64,000 bases of DNA, from assembly GCF_910596095.1 (NCBI RefSeq), contig NC_056540.1:29360001-29424000 (forward strand), given 5' to 3'. This document shows positions 1-15,574 of this stretch, one piece after another; position 1 is the stretch's first letter; every line of letters begins with the position of its first letter. A program made the translations under genes and the position numbers. The notes under the pieces are model-generated. The model was given only the letters and a program-made list of their open reading frames with translations, made no database searches and was not told where the DNA came from. Origin of the DNA: Thunnus maccoyii. Lineage: Eukaryota > Chordata > Actinopteri > Scombriformes > Scombridae.

Positions 1-118
1 AGCTACAGTAGTTCAGTTCTCTCCTGTAGAGAATCTGTAGTCTGTAAAATATGAATTGGATGAAAAGTTTAATCCATGAGGAGCTTCACTTCTAAAAAAA
101 AAAAGTCCTGTACTTTCA

Positions 119-2963
<2,845 letters not shown>

Positions 2964-3376
2964 GGTGTTTTAACAACGTGTAAATATTAGTTTAGTAGGC
3001 TAGTCAATAGTGTTTAGTTAAACTACTAAATACATTTGTGGTCAGTCATCTTCTTGGCATTCGTATGATCAAATATAAGCCTAATCTTGGTAAACATTAA
3101 ATATTAAGTTTTAAACGTGGCATTATAAACACTTTATCTATCACCAAACGTGGAGCGGAACATCCTGCATGAGCGGAACAATCAGAGAGGTTGCACCGTC
3201 CGTTTGACCCCCGCCGGCACCGGATGTGCTTCACTTGAATCAGACCGCTGTTAGTTTTCTGCACTAGCGGCCAGGCTGAATGATCTAGAAGCTTGTTATT
3301 AATAAGACTTATTGTTTTGTTTCATACTCGTTTTATCGTCGAGTTACCACACGCGTACAGCGAAGCGGAGTGAAAC
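2964..3376. promoter_or_regulatory. Bidirectional promoter and 5' UTRs of tstd2 and ncbp1
   Basis: The two start codons point away from each other and are 413 bp apart. The ncbp1-proximal half is GC-rich with CpGs, including an ETS-like ACCGGATGTG near 3219-3228. No TATA box is obvious. Transcription start sites cannot be placed from sequence alone. The CpG-rich stretch continues into ncbp1 intron 1 to about 3490. Confidence 0.7.
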
Positions 3377-6300
3377 ATGTCCCGGAGACGACACAGCGAC
3401 GAGAATGACGGTAAGTGACCGGTACACGAGTAGACACAGCGTTAGGCTAACGTTAACGAGCGGCGGCTAACCTCAGCTAGCGTGTTTTTAGGGACGTTAA
3501 TCTTCTGCTTGGTGCGTTCACGCATTTTATTTGATTCATTATTTTACGAGGATATGTTTGGGTCTTCAAATGTTAACCAAAAAGTGCAAAACACGTGATA
3601 TCCGTTGACATTTGTTTTCACCATCACGTCTTGAAAGCGTGAAGATTGAGCTAACTGTCGTAGTAGCGGCAGAATTAACCGGCAAACGTTACCGTTAGCT
3701 GCTGTGTTTTAGCTGCTTTTAACCAGAGTAGGTAACATGATGGGGGCGGTAACCGAGTGCTTGGAGTCATGCAAACACCTCTGTGAGAATTTATATTTTA
3801 AATAAAGCTTTAATGTGATCCTCTGGCGTGGTGCTGTTTAAAAGTTTTTATATTTGTCTAGAATTTAGAGGGAAAATCCACCTGAAACACGATTCATACT
3901 GTGCTGCTGCAGAGAGAGAATCAGAAACGTTATATTAAACGCAGACAACTTCCTGCCTTAAAGCTTTACATATGTTCATGTCTTTCATGTTAGATGCCCA
4001 AATTATTATTGTAAATATTTTTATTATTATTATTAAAGTCCCCCTCCACGCAAAAATCAGTTTTTTCTTCTTGTTCCTTCAGTTGGATGTTTGAGCTTCA
4101 CTGTGCAGAGTTTGTATCAATGCAATAAATCAAATGGCATCCAGTGCTTTTAGGGCAGTGGCAGCAGCTGGACCATTAATGATATTAAATTCAAGGTACC
4201 AGCTGTGAATCAGGAAATAATGCCTGTATGAGTGTTTCTATTTATTGTCTACTGAGGTTCTCCAGGATTTGTATCCAACTCAAACATCAGAGTCACGTAA
4301 CAGTAAAGAACAAGACAACTCTGTGTTGTTGTTTCCTCGTGTGTTCATACTACATTTCAAATGCTGCCATGCTTTTTACTTTAATACATCACATGTCCAG
4401 TTTGCATACTCTACCTGTTTGTTCAGATCCAGTCGAAACACAAACACGCATGCAAAACAGGGACTTCTAGTTCCTCTGCTTTTGACCTCTGGTTCCATAG
4501 TTCCTGCAACTTTCTTCTAACAGAAAAGTCATGTTGACATGTAGTTTTGGGGTGATTGTTAATAATACGTGAGCTTCGGCCGGGCCGTGTTTGGACCTGA
4601 AGTGAAGCAGGTGATTGTGAGAGCAGAAGAGCTGTGCTGCCTTCAAGGCCCTGACACATCAACGCTTATCAGTGTTTCCTCTCCATATAAGTTGCTGCAA
4701 CTAATGATTATTTTTATTATCCATTAATCTGCCAATAGTTTTCACAAGGAAATGATTAATCTCTTGGTCAATAAAACATCAGAAAAACACCCTTCACAAC
4801 ATCCTGGAGTCTAAGTTGATGCAACCAAATGTCTTACTTTGTCCAAAAGCCCAAAATATTACATTTAGATTAACGTAAAACCAAGAAAAACAACAAGTTT
4901 AGCTTCAAATCCTCACATTTGAGAGGCTGCAAGGAGCACATTTTTGGCATTTTTGTGTAAAAATTACTGAAACAATTATTAGATTATCTAAATAACATTT
5001 ATGCAGCAGTTCCTTTTATTGCAAGAGAATTTTCTCTCACAGGAGACATTAAATGTAATTTTGACCTGCTGACTTTCTCTGCTCAGCTTTAGAGGACACT
5101 TGTTATTTTTATAGTGATGCTGTCAGTTTAATGTTTCTCATATTGAGTTACTTTTTGAAAATTCCAGGAGGTCAGGCCCACAAAAGGAGGAGAACCTCGG
5201 AGCCCATCGAGATTGAAGATCGCCTGGAGTCTCTGATATGTCGTGTGGGGGAGAAGGTAAAGAGTCTGTACAGGAAGAAGTCTTTATGTGTTTTCAGCAT
5301 GTGTGGCTTCAGTGGGGATTCAAACCTCAACTCTGGCAAGATGATTCTCGCTCTGTCTGTTGATCCTTACATCAGCTGTACTATTCTGTCTCACACTGAT
5401 CAAAATAAAGACAAATACGAGAACTTTTTGGTGTTTCTTGGTCTTTGGGGTGCTTATCAAATTTCTTGCTCGTTTCTAACGGCCCTCGCTGCAGACTACT
5501 TCTAGTTGAATAAGTTTAATGTCACAGATGTTTGCTTCATGTTTCTGCAGAGTACGTCGTCCCTGGAGAGCAACTTGGAGGGTCTTGCTGGCGTTCTGGA
5601 GGCGGACCTTCCAAACTACAAAAACAAAATCCTTCGCATTTTATGTGCTGTGTAAGTTCAAACCTCTTATCACCTTTTGACTGATGAAATGATCAGCATC
5701 TTTCATGCTGGTTCTCACTGAGTTGTTATCTGTCGACAGCGCCCGCCTCCTCCCTGAGAAGTTGACGGTCTATACAACTTTAGTCGGACTCCTCAATGCC
5801 AGGAATTACAACTTCGGGGGCGAGTTTGTGGAAGCCATGATCAGACAACTCAAGGAGACGTTGAAAAACAACTTGTACAATGAAGCCGTTTACTTGGTAA
5901 CCCAACGTTGCAAAAGCAGCCGACATATCGCTCTTAAAAACATAAATATATCAATAATGTTTTGGACTTTTTAAACAAAGTGTCTTCTTTTTATTTTTTT
6001 ATAGGTGCGTTTTCTGTCGGATTTGGTCAACTGCCATGTGATTGCTGCTCCTTCTATGGTGGCCATGTTTGAAAACTTTGTCAGTGTTACTCAGGAGGAA
6101 GATGTACCACAGGTATGTAGAAGGTTGAGATGGATTGATAACATTTTTTATACTGTACCAGAGTCAGGAATGAATCAGTGAACTTTATTGATCCATTGTG
6201 AATCAGGTCATGGCAGCAGTGACGGACAGAGGAGAAAAGTAGATCGATGAAGAGTAAAATGAACACAGTATCATGGAGAGAAAGAAAGAAAGGACAAACT

Positions 6301-9300
6301 ACAGTAGTGCTAAAACATTTTGAAAACCTTTTCATCCTGTAAAATGTTTCCAATCACCAAATTGTCACCACAGAATTACATATTAGTAGTTTCAAAATAA
6401 GAGTTTAGTGCAAAAGTCCAATTGAAACACAACTAATTTTACATTCTTTCAATGGGAAGCACCGTGATTTTCAAAAGGTCTTTGCTGCAGTCCAGGTTCA
6501 TGCCAAATTGGCCGTTTTCTATTATATCGTAAGAAGTCTTCTTTGTGTGCGAAGGTTCGGTCGGACTGGTTTGTGTACGTGGTGCTGTCCTGTCTGCCCT
6601 GGGTCGGTAAGGAGCTTTATGAGAAAAAGGACGTGGAGATGGACCGACTGCTCAGCCAGATCGAAGGCTACCTCAAGTAAGACGTCTGCCTTGTTTTCTA
6701 TTCTAGCTTTTATATTTTTGGCCTTCGTTCATGCTTCTTCCTTTGTTTGCTCTTCATTCTTTTGCTGCCTTGTTTTTACTTGCATGTATATATTTTCTTT
6801 AATTCTTTATTGACAGTTATTTACTTGCTCAGTGCTTTTTTTTTATTTCTTGTTTACATTCTGTTGAATCAATGCTTTTATCAGCTGAGTGTTACACAGT
6901 GTTGTTCTCTACTTCTCCATATTTTTCAGGAGGAGAGTAAAGACTCATGTTCCCATGCTGCAGGTGTGGACAGCTGAGAAGCCTCACCCACAAGAGGAGG
7001 TGAGAGACAGACGGCGGTGTTACATTTCTCACTTTTACTATGATGAAAATGAACTCCCGTCGACACGGCGTTCCCATGACGTTGTTCAAATGAATTCAAT
7101 TTAATTTCAGCCAGAATTATTTTTGAGTCGTGTCATTACGGAAAATGCAAGATGATGTAAGAAAACCAAAATATCGTCTGCTAATCAGTAGCACCATTTT
7201 ACAGAAGTTCTTGCGTGTCTGCGTCTGAACTTCCTGTTGGTACATTACAAGATCTCACATTTGAAAGACAATGACAACGGCGGAGACATGCAGTTGTCTT
7301 GATTTATGTGTTATTGGATGCTGACAGACAACATCATCCAAATCTTTAGAAGAAACAAACAGCAGTCATGATTATTGTCAACTGATGTCCTCTTTCATGT
7401 TATAATAAGACTTCTAAAAGCCTTTATAGGAGCTTGCTGTGTGAGTCTAGTAATAATGTACTTCTTCCTGATTCCCGTGAAGTAAATGTGTCATTGAACA
7501 CATCGTTAAAACTTCACCTCCTCTCTCTCCGTCCCTCTCCCAGTACCTGGACTGCCTTTGGGCCCAGATTCAGAAGCTAAAGAAAGACCGCTGGCAGGAG
7601 CGCCACATCCTTCGTCCATACATCGCCTTCGACAGCGTGCTGTGCGAAGCCCTGCAACACAACCTGCCCCCCTTCACCCCTCCGGGACACATGCCAGACG
7701 CCCAGTACCCCATGCCCCGGGTCGTCTTCCGCATGTTCGACTACACTGACGCCCCAGAGGTACGTTAAAGATGCCGTTTACCTTTGGGAAAAACACGTAT
7801 TTAGATTAATTTACTCATTATATATATATAATGAAATCAAATGTTGAGCATGTGTTAATATGGAAATAACAGCAAATAATGTTAGACAGAGTCAACACAG
7901 CCAAAAAGCAAAACGTGTGTCATAGTAGGAGTTTTTTTTCTGTTGTTTGAGTCCTCAAACCTTCGTCATCTTCATCCTCAGGGTCCCGTTATGCCCGGCA
8001 GTCATTCTGTGGAGAGATTTGTCATAGAAGAAAACCTGCACTGTATTATCAAGACTCACTGGAAAGAGAGGAAAACCTGGTGAGCAGGGAGCTTGATCAC
8101 GTTTTTAACTCTTGTGGAGCCTGAACGTTCACACGAGCTCTCACTTAAATATTCAAACTCTTACTTTTACTTTTCAGCGCTGCCCAGTTACTCAGCTATC
8201 CAGGGAAAAATAAGATTCCTCTCAACTATCACATCGTGGAGGTATATAGGATTTATTTTCTTTACACGATAGATGAGAGAAAAAAAATCAAAAGTTGCTT
8301 TAAAATATAACTTTCCTGTTTTTTGTTTTTTCTTCTTTTAGGTGATCTTTGGAGAACTTTTCCAGTTGCCCATCCCTCCTCACATCGACGTCATGTACAC
8401 CACTTTGCTTATTGAACTCTGCAAACTGCAGCCAGGATCGTTGCCTCAAGTTGTATCCTTGATTGTTTGTGTCACTGCAGTTAATTACGAGGATGCACTT
8501 TTAACTCAAATTCATTGTCTATCATACCCAGAAAGTTCTGAACTCTCAGGAGTTAAAAATCCCAAACTTGCTCCAGAAAAAACACATTAGCACATGTCTC
8601 TAAATTATTAGTGATGAGGCGGCAATATATCACAGGTATATTGTGATATACCAATGTATTTCAATGTTGTTTACTCTGCTACACTGTTAAAAACCTCATA
8701 GTTAAACATGTTCTTTCCATCGAACCAATTGGATTTTTTTATTGTTTTATTTAAACAAAATCTTCAGTTGTTAAAATCACAGATGAAGGTCACAGCTGGT
8801 TTTTGGTAAAACAATTATCATCATTGAGGCCAGAACATAGTAGAAAATAAGGCAATTAGTTGAATGATAGAATGTTAATTAACAATAGTTAATATTTTAG
8901 TTATTTAAGTCATTTGCAGTCAGGACCTTATCTAGTAGAAATGGACAAACATCGGATGGTTTCAGCTTTTTAAATGTGAACTGAATATCTTTTAGTTTTG
9001 GACTGTTAGTTGGACAAAACAAGACATAATTTGAGACATTATCTTTGCCTATTAGAAATATTTTATGACATTTCTTGTACTAATTTCATCTGTCATGCAT
9101 ACATAAGTAACCCTGAACTATGATATCTTAATAAGAGAATATAGTCATGATGAAATGACATTTGATGTCGGCTAGTAAAAACTTGTAATGTACCTTTTTA
9201 AAAAGAGACTTTGTCTTAACACCTTCCTGTCAGTTGGCTCAAGCCACAGAGATGCTGTACATGAGACTGGACACCATGAACACCACCTGCATAGACAGGT

Positions 9301-12300
9301 AACGTTACCGCACCAGTGAAAAGGCTTCACACAAGAGCTTCCTGTCTGTAACACTGTCGTCTCCTCTGACATTTTCAGACTTATCAACTGGTTTTCTCAT
9401 CATTTGAGCAACTTCCAGTTTCGATGGAGCTGGGACGACTGGTGAGTGATTCTGTGATTGGACACGGAGAGCTTTTATAGCAGCTGTTGATTGTTTTAGT
9501 ATTCAGTCGATGATGTGATTGTGTGTTTTCTGTAAAGGGCTGACTGCTTGACCATGGATCTAGAGAAACCCAAACCCAAGTTTGTCAAAGAGGTTCTGGA
9601 GAAGTCTATGAGGTATGAAATCATCTTTTCTTGTAATATGACAGAATTTCTATTACAATTTCTTGCTATAATATATCTGATTGTATCTTGTGAATCTGAT
9701 GCAAACTATGGGTTTAAAACATCTTATAACACCCCGTAATGCCCAGTATATTTTCTTCTTAGTGAAGCTTTAATGCATTCCCTCTGGAAGAAGTTGAATA
9801 TTGCTCATGTTTTCCTCTAATTTGTCCTTGAAATCACGTTAAACTTGTCTGTTCTCTCCTTTTCCTGCAAGACTTTCGTACCATCAGCGGATAGTGGACA
9901 TCGTCCCTCCAACCTTCTCAGCCCTCATCCCAGCTGAACCCATCTTCACTTACAAATATGCAGATGAAAGCGCCTGTAAGTACACTTATAATTCTCATCC
10001 CGCCCCCCCTCCCGGCAGCAACATCTGCTAAAGCCTGGTCTGGAGAGCTAATCTGTCTGTATGTATTTTATATTTATTACTCATCAGCACTGGTGACTAT
10101 AGATTACAGTCTAATACTGTCTCCAAATATGCTTCCAAGAAACGATGTGGCTGTTTTCTTTCCTCTTCCCTACATGATTAGTGTCAACTGCATTACATTC
10201 AGTACAAGTGGCCACCTGATCATAAACAGTAATTATATAGTACAGCAAAGTCACAGAGCTGTAAAATCAAATGGAAATAAATTAAACTACATCGACCTTC
10301 ATGTGAAGAAGAGATGAATCTGGTGTTAACAGCGTTCTTGTCCGAGTGTTATTTTATACATAATCACCATAAGAAATCCCTCAAACATAGAATGTAATTA
10401 ACTTATGCTTTAATCCTGGGTTGGTGACCCTTTTTAAAACATTTATAGTCAGAAAGTCAGGAAATCAAAGCATAATTATCAACACATTCAAGGTCAATGA
10501 ACAAGTGTTTTAAAATCGATACTTCTGGTCACCTGATCAAACTTCAAGGAAGCAGTTTGGTCGCCATCAAACGGTTTTTTGCAGTGAACGTACTGTGTAA
10601 GGTTTGACGTGAATATTTTCTGTTGCCCTGCAGCTTTGTTACCAGGTTACCCAGTATCCATCACCGTCGGAAACGCCATCAAGAACCGAGCGTCCAACGA
10701 AGAGATCCTGACCATCCTCAAAGAAGTGCCCAACCCCAACCAGGAGGATGACGACGGTTCGTTCTTCTCTTTGTTTGTTTTGTTTTGTATCGGAGGCAGT
10801 TTTCTCAATGTTTCTGGACATTCAAACAATTATTCTAGAAGGAAAATATCACACTTTCTTTTCCAGAACAGTATTATGGTATTTTAAATGCAAAAGGAGC
10901 CACAATCACCGCTTAATCCTTGACAAAACGAGATATTTCAATCAAATCAAATGTATAAAACAAATCAGAGCCAAATAAGTGATGACATTACAGAATTCCT
11001 TTGACTTTATTTGGTCAGTAATCTTCTTTAAGACTGTAAATATGTGTCAGAGGGTTTTGCTTCAGGCTTTTCTCACAGACATTTATCTTTAGATTTATCC
11101 AAATATGGTTTCCAAAGCTTGTTGAGGAGTAATACCACGACCCTTCCCTCATTCCTAATGTTTTTGTTTTTGTTTTTGTTTCTATTCTGTCCGTCATTTG
11201 CATTCCTTTCATTTTCTCTCCATCTTCAGACGAGGGGGAGAGTTTCAACCCCGTGAAGATCGACGTGTTCTTGCAGACTCTTCTCCATCTGGCTGCCAAA
11301 TCCTTCAGCCACTCCTTCAGCGCCCTCGGCAAGTAAGTTCACCCGCCGTGAAAAACCTCCGGTCAAAGCGTCAGTGTTGATATACTGGTTCAGCTGATGT
11401 TGAAACAATCTCACTGTAAAGTCAGCCAATAGATATCAAAAGGTTCTTGACAAGAAGTTGAATCACATATTTTCTTCTGACATCATGTTGATTTACATTG
11501 TAACGCTGTTTAGAATAAAAAAAAAGGGAAAGGTCAGTGTATTAAAGGTAGAGAGAACTGGAAAAACTGGAAAAGCACGTTTTAATACTCACACATACTG
11601 ACTTGAGTCCTGTCACACCTGTAATGACTGACACCCACCTCATACAGATAAAATGTGTTTGTTCCACACACTCGATCCTTTCGGGACACTGAGTTCAGGG
11701 TGATGCAGTAAACTAAACGGTTTAAACACTCAGCAGGCGGAAAGCAGAACTGATGTTCAGGACATGAAAGTGAAAAGTTTTCCCTTCAGACGAGCTTTAA
11801 TTTACAGCTTTGATGTGATTTACAACATGAAAAGAGGCTTTTCCTCATCGTTCATGTGTGGAATGAACTTTAAATGAGTCTAAATGAGTTTGAACTTCTA
11901 TCATTATATTTGTCACTTTACTATGAAAATCATCATCTACGTAGCATTTATTAATCAAGAAAATACTGAACCCTTACAAAGATAAAAATTTTAGTAATTT
12001 AAAAATGTTTTAATAATATTTGAATAATGTTAGATTTGTATCTTAAGAAAACTGTATAATTATAAAAAAGAATAATTAATATACTAATAAGCTAAAAGCC
12101 CAATTCTGTTCTGAAAACTAGCTACAGCTCAAGTAAATCAAATGTACAGTTTTAAGTGCTGAATTTAAAAAAACTTGAGGTGATTTTCAAAGGTTCAGAC
12201 GTTGTGAAAGTTGTTCTACAGCGGGATTCATCAGTCGTAGACTCGCCACGAACATAAAACACAAACATGTTTTGTACTGAATGAAGGATCCAGAGCTGCT

Positions 12301-14019
12301 GGCCTCACCTGCGTGTGTCTCCTTCAGGTTTCATGAAATCCTGAAGACCCTGACGTACAGCGACGAGGGGAAGCTGCACATCCTCAAGGTGGTTTATGAA
12401 GTGTGGAGGAACCACCCGCAGGTACGAACCACACCAGAGACCAACAGAAAACCCTTAAGAGAGAGATTATCAGTTGAAACATCATCAGTCAGTAATAAAG
12501 AAGAATAGAATTTTGGTCAAGATGTCGGTTAAGATGATGTGTGTCTGTTCTGCATCTCAGATGATCGCTGTGTTGGTGGACAAAATGGTTCGGACGCAGA
12601 TCGTCGACTGTGCTGCTGTGGCCAACTGGCTCTTCTCTCAGGACATGGCTCACGAGTTCACCAGGTGAGACAAACGTTTAGCAAAAGTTAGCGACAGAGC
12701 GCTTCTCCTCCATTTAATGCTAAAGAAAAGGGGGGGGGGGTTGCATTATTTTTGATCTGTAGCATCTGGAATAAAAAGTGTTCTCTGCCAGTAAACTTAA
12801 AACAAAAACTCTCAACCTCATCTAGACTTTTCATCTGGGAGATTCTTCACTCGACCATCCGTAAGATGAACAAACACGTCCAGAAGATCCAGAAGGAGCT
12901 GGAGGAGGCCAAGGACAAGCTGGAGAAACAGCAGCATAAGAGGGTAACTCAGTAGTTTTGTTTGTTTTTAAGATTTTTATTTGATAGTAAAAATTGCAGA
13001 GAGATGGGAAACAGAGAAAGGCATGACAACACATTGGGGTAAACATCTTAACCAGTAGGCTACGAGGTTTGTTCTATCAGGTATTACATCACTTTTCTCA
13101 TTTCCTTCACATGACTTACAAAACATCCTCACAAGGTGTCAAACAGCAGCGTTGAGCTTTTTTAGCTGGTAAATTAGACCTCCAGTCATTCAGCTGCTGA
13201 TCATTTCTAGACTTTGTTAGTTGGTTTGTCAAGTAGTGAAGGAGGTGAATCTGATGGACAGATGTTGAGACCACAGCTGCAGTTTACAATGAGCTGTTTT
13301 TTCATCATAAAGCAGTGATGTCATTTATGATCCTTCTGTTTCATCGTCCATCTGTGTGATTAAAAGCCCCACATGTACAGAAACTGAACAAATGGATCAG
13401 GTTGGTGAAAGTCGGCTAGCGAGGGTTAACGTTTGTGTGTCTGTACGCCAACAGAGGGACAGCGGAGACGACGAGGACATGGACAAGAACAGCGAGGACG
13501 AGGACGGTCAGCTGGAGGAGCAGATCGAGAGGCTACAGGAGAAGGTGGAGTCGGCTCAGAGCGAACAGAAGAACCTCTTCCTCGTCATCTTCCAGGTACC
13601 GATGGCTCTGTTTTTATTTATTTACTTCTGCCAGCACTGTAGTGTAGTTGATGAGATTTAACACACAAACCTTTTAAACGTCGTTTTTCCTCTCCTCACA
13701 GCGTTTCATCATGTTATTGACGGAGCATCTCGTCCGCTGCGAGACGGGCAGCGTCGACATCAGCACGCCATGGTACAAAAACTGCATCGAGCGGCTGCAG
13801 CAGATCTTCCTCATGGTAAAACACATACACCAACACACACACACTCTACAGTAACACCTCGTGTGTATCCTCTTGACGACTGACGCTATCCCTCTCCGTC
13901 GTGCAGCATCACGTGACCATCCAGCAGTACATGGGAACCCTGGAGAACCTGCTGTTCACCGCCGAGCTCGACCACCACATCCTGGCCGTCTACCAGCAGT
14001 TCTGTGCCCTGCAGCTCTG

Positions 14020-14020
<1 letters not shown>
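3377..14020 (+). CDS. ncbp1: NCBP1 (CBP80), nuclear cap-binding complex large subunit, complete in 23 coding exons
   Basis: Exons: 3377-3410, 5168-5256, 5551-5651, 5740-5896, 6005-6112, 6555-6676, 6930-6999, 7544-7759, 7982-8079, 8178-8241, 8342-8452, 9234-9298, 9379-9441, 9538-9612, 9872-9975, 10634-10756, 11230-11332, 12328-12421, 12561-12664, 12826-12943, 13455-13595, 13702-13815, 13907-14020. They sum to 2388 nt, all in phase, encoding 795 residues against about 790 in human. The protein begins [12 protein letters not shown], followed by a basic HKRRRTSEP nuclear-localisation segment. The three MIF4G-type helical domains follow, with landmarks [33 protein letters not shown] and [17 protein letters not shown]. 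Near the C-terminus is a coiled coil ([15 protein letters not shown]) and an acidic variable stretch ([16 protein letters not shown]). The family partners NCBP2/CBP20 to bind the m7G cap of RNA polymerase II transcripts and supports splicing, export and decay. Intron 11 looks U12-type. Intron 16 has a poor donor (GTTCGT). The protein ends CALQL. Confidence 0.97.
4035..4115 (+). repeat. Repeat family A, 5' fragment
   Basis: AAAGTCCCCCTCCACGCAAA, then a T-rich stretch and TTGTTCCTTCAGTTGGATG, matches the starts of the longer copies near 33071 and 38276. It lies in ncbp1 intron 1; only the left end is recognisable. Confidence 0.75.
4691..4998 (+). repeat. Repeat family B copy 1
   Basis: It opens with CTGCAACTAATGATTATTTT and contains the internal family blocks: ATTAATC repeats, the TCAGAAAAAC block and the TTGTCCAAAAGCCCAA block. 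It is diverged and lies in ncbp1 intron 1. Most of the 1.76-kb intron is otherwise unremarkable AT-rich DNA. Confidence 0.8.
8453..9233 (+). other. U12-type (minor spliceosome) intron 11 of ncbp1
   Basis: The donor after codon GTT is GTATCCTTG, matching the U12 consensus GTATCCTTT at 8 of 9 positions. The 3' end has TTGTCTTAAC at 9211-9220, close to the U12 branch-site consensus TTCCTTAAC. Its branch A lies about 14-15 nt before the AG, the short distance typical of this intron class. There is no long polypyrimidine tract between branch site and AG. The reading frame across the junction (PQV/LAQATEM) confirms the splice position. The intron also contains a minus-strand family B copy. Confidence 0.85.
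8895..9045 (-). repeat. Repeat family B copy 2 (partial)
   Basis: Reverse-complement family B blocks are present: TTTCAGCTTTTTAAATGTGA, TTTTGGACTGTTAGTTGGAC and AACAAGACATAATTTGAGAC. The copy lies inside the U12-type intron. Confidence 0.75.
12968..13080 (+). repeat. Repeat family I copy 1 (tRNA-like short repeat remnant)
   Basis: The order of blocks matches a common fish short repeat: TTTTATTTGATAGTAAAA, then GAGAGATGGGAAACAGAGAA, GCATGACAACA and ACCAGTAGGCTACGAGG. A related, shorter stretch is at 61310. It lies in ncbp1 intron 20. Family identity is from recall of similar fish repeats. Confidence 0.5.

Positions 14021-14021
<1 letters not shown>

Positions 14022-14053
<32 letters not shown>
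14022..14053. repeat. (AC)16 microsatellite at the start of the ncbp1 3' UTR
   Basis: There are 16 perfect AC units beginning two bases after the last base of the TGA stop codon. Confidence 0.95.
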
Positions 14054-14056
<3 letters not shown>

Positions 14057-14767
14057 CAAACAGATTGGATTAAATGTACTTGTGTTCGCGCAGTACCTTT
14101 GCTAAACCTACACATTAGAACCTACCAGCTCTTGCATCAAGAATCTCCTCATTAGGTTGTTTTTTTTGTTGTTTATTTACCTCTATTTTGTGTTTGGTGC
14201 CATTCAACGTGTTTAGAAATGTACGAACACACCTGAGGACGTTTTTCAAAGTAGGAATTCAAAGGACAAATCCTGTCATTAATTTACTATAGTGTTCCTT
14301 TTTTATTTTGTTTTCTTTTTGGTTTGTTTACCATTTTGTTCATTTTTACATTATATTCGTATTCTTATGAATGGGTCTTTTAAAAAAACTGTATGAACTG
14401 AGTCCAGACTGAGCTGGAGAAACGACCGTAGGAGAGGAGATATCAGGTCGGCTCTGATTGATTATGAATCTAGAGAGCGCTCTACTTTTTTATATTTGTT
14501 TTATGTGGAATTGGGAAATAATTAAAACTCTCCAGAGTCTTTATCCGCCTGTTTGTTTGTATATTCTTCACCTCCATCTCGCCCGTAAACTGCTGCAGTG
14601 TAACAACAAAGCCTCGATGACACTTACTGAAACGTCTGCCCTTCTGCTTTTTATTCTAATGCTGCGAGTAACCTGAACGCACCGTCGCCATGGAGTCATG
14701 ATGTTGAAGAAAACCTCACTGTGTTAATTACCAAACTCTATTAAAACTGTGTAGGTGCTACAACGAG

Positions 14768-15032
14768 ATGCAACGATTAGTTGATCCACAAAAAAGTAAT
14801 TGATTAATCATTTGTCAAAGGAAAAATATTAAATTTCTTTAGTTCCAGCTTCTTAAATGTGAATATTTTTTGGTTTCTTCTCTTCTTTATGATGGCAGAC
14901 TGAATATTTTTGGGTTGTTTACTGTTGTTTGGGAGAAAACGAGACATTTCAGGTAGCGTGAAACGAAACTGATGGATTTTAGAGGCCGAACAACCAATCA
15001 AATCATCCAAATAATGGTTAGTTGCAGCCCTG
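14768..15032 (-). repeat. Repeat family B copy 3
   Basis: Both ends are readable: ATGCAACGATTAGTTGATCC on the left and GGTTAGTTGCAGCCCTGG on the right, the inverted-terminal pattern of family B. It lies between the two candidate ncbp1 poly(A) signals. Confidence 0.85.
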
Positions 15033-15574
15033 GTTTTGAAACCACAAACAGATAAGTTCAGTGGTTGTTTCCTCTTAATAACAACATGAACTCCTGCTAA
15101 CGGTCATCTTGATTATGAATAATGAACGTTTTTGATGAAATAATAATCTCAGACAACCTTCATAATGTAGCAAACAGCTTTTTTTATTTGAAGGTTTCTT
15201 TATGGGAACTCCAGACTTCAGATTTCAGTTGAAACCAGCAGATGTTTTGGTTTTTCTTTTGTCATTTGAACCCATTTTAACCTTTTATGAAACATCTGTT
15301 TCCAGCCAGTCAGTGTTGCCCACCGCTGATATGAAGAACCACATGTACAGCTGATTAAAACTTGTACAATAAAACCGTCTGAGCAGTTTTTGTTCAGTGT
15401 CGCTGCTGTTGTACAAGAAGTCTGCCTCGAAAACAGAACTTACATACATCACAAAACCTTTAGAGGAAAATATACTGCGGTAACGTCCTTTAAATACTCA
15501 ACACACTGAATAAAAACATGTCGCTGCCGTTCCAGCTGAGCGGCCTCGAGAGCCAAACAGGTGAGATTTTATTC

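Larger units (their letters stand above)
14021..15390 (+). other. ncbp1 3' UTR with candidate polyadenylation signals
   Basis: Downstream of the stop there are two plausible plus-strand signals, ATTAAA at 14740-14745 and AATAAA at 15368-15373. Using the second would place a whole family B element inside the 3' UTR. Sequence alone does not decide which is used. No other gene is seen up to the convergent slc49a3 3' end. Confidence 0.5.

Noticed and set aside
11015..11332. 105-codon minus-strand ORF over ncbp1 exon 17
   Set aside because: It is an antisense shadow of a well-supported ncbp1 exon and its intron.
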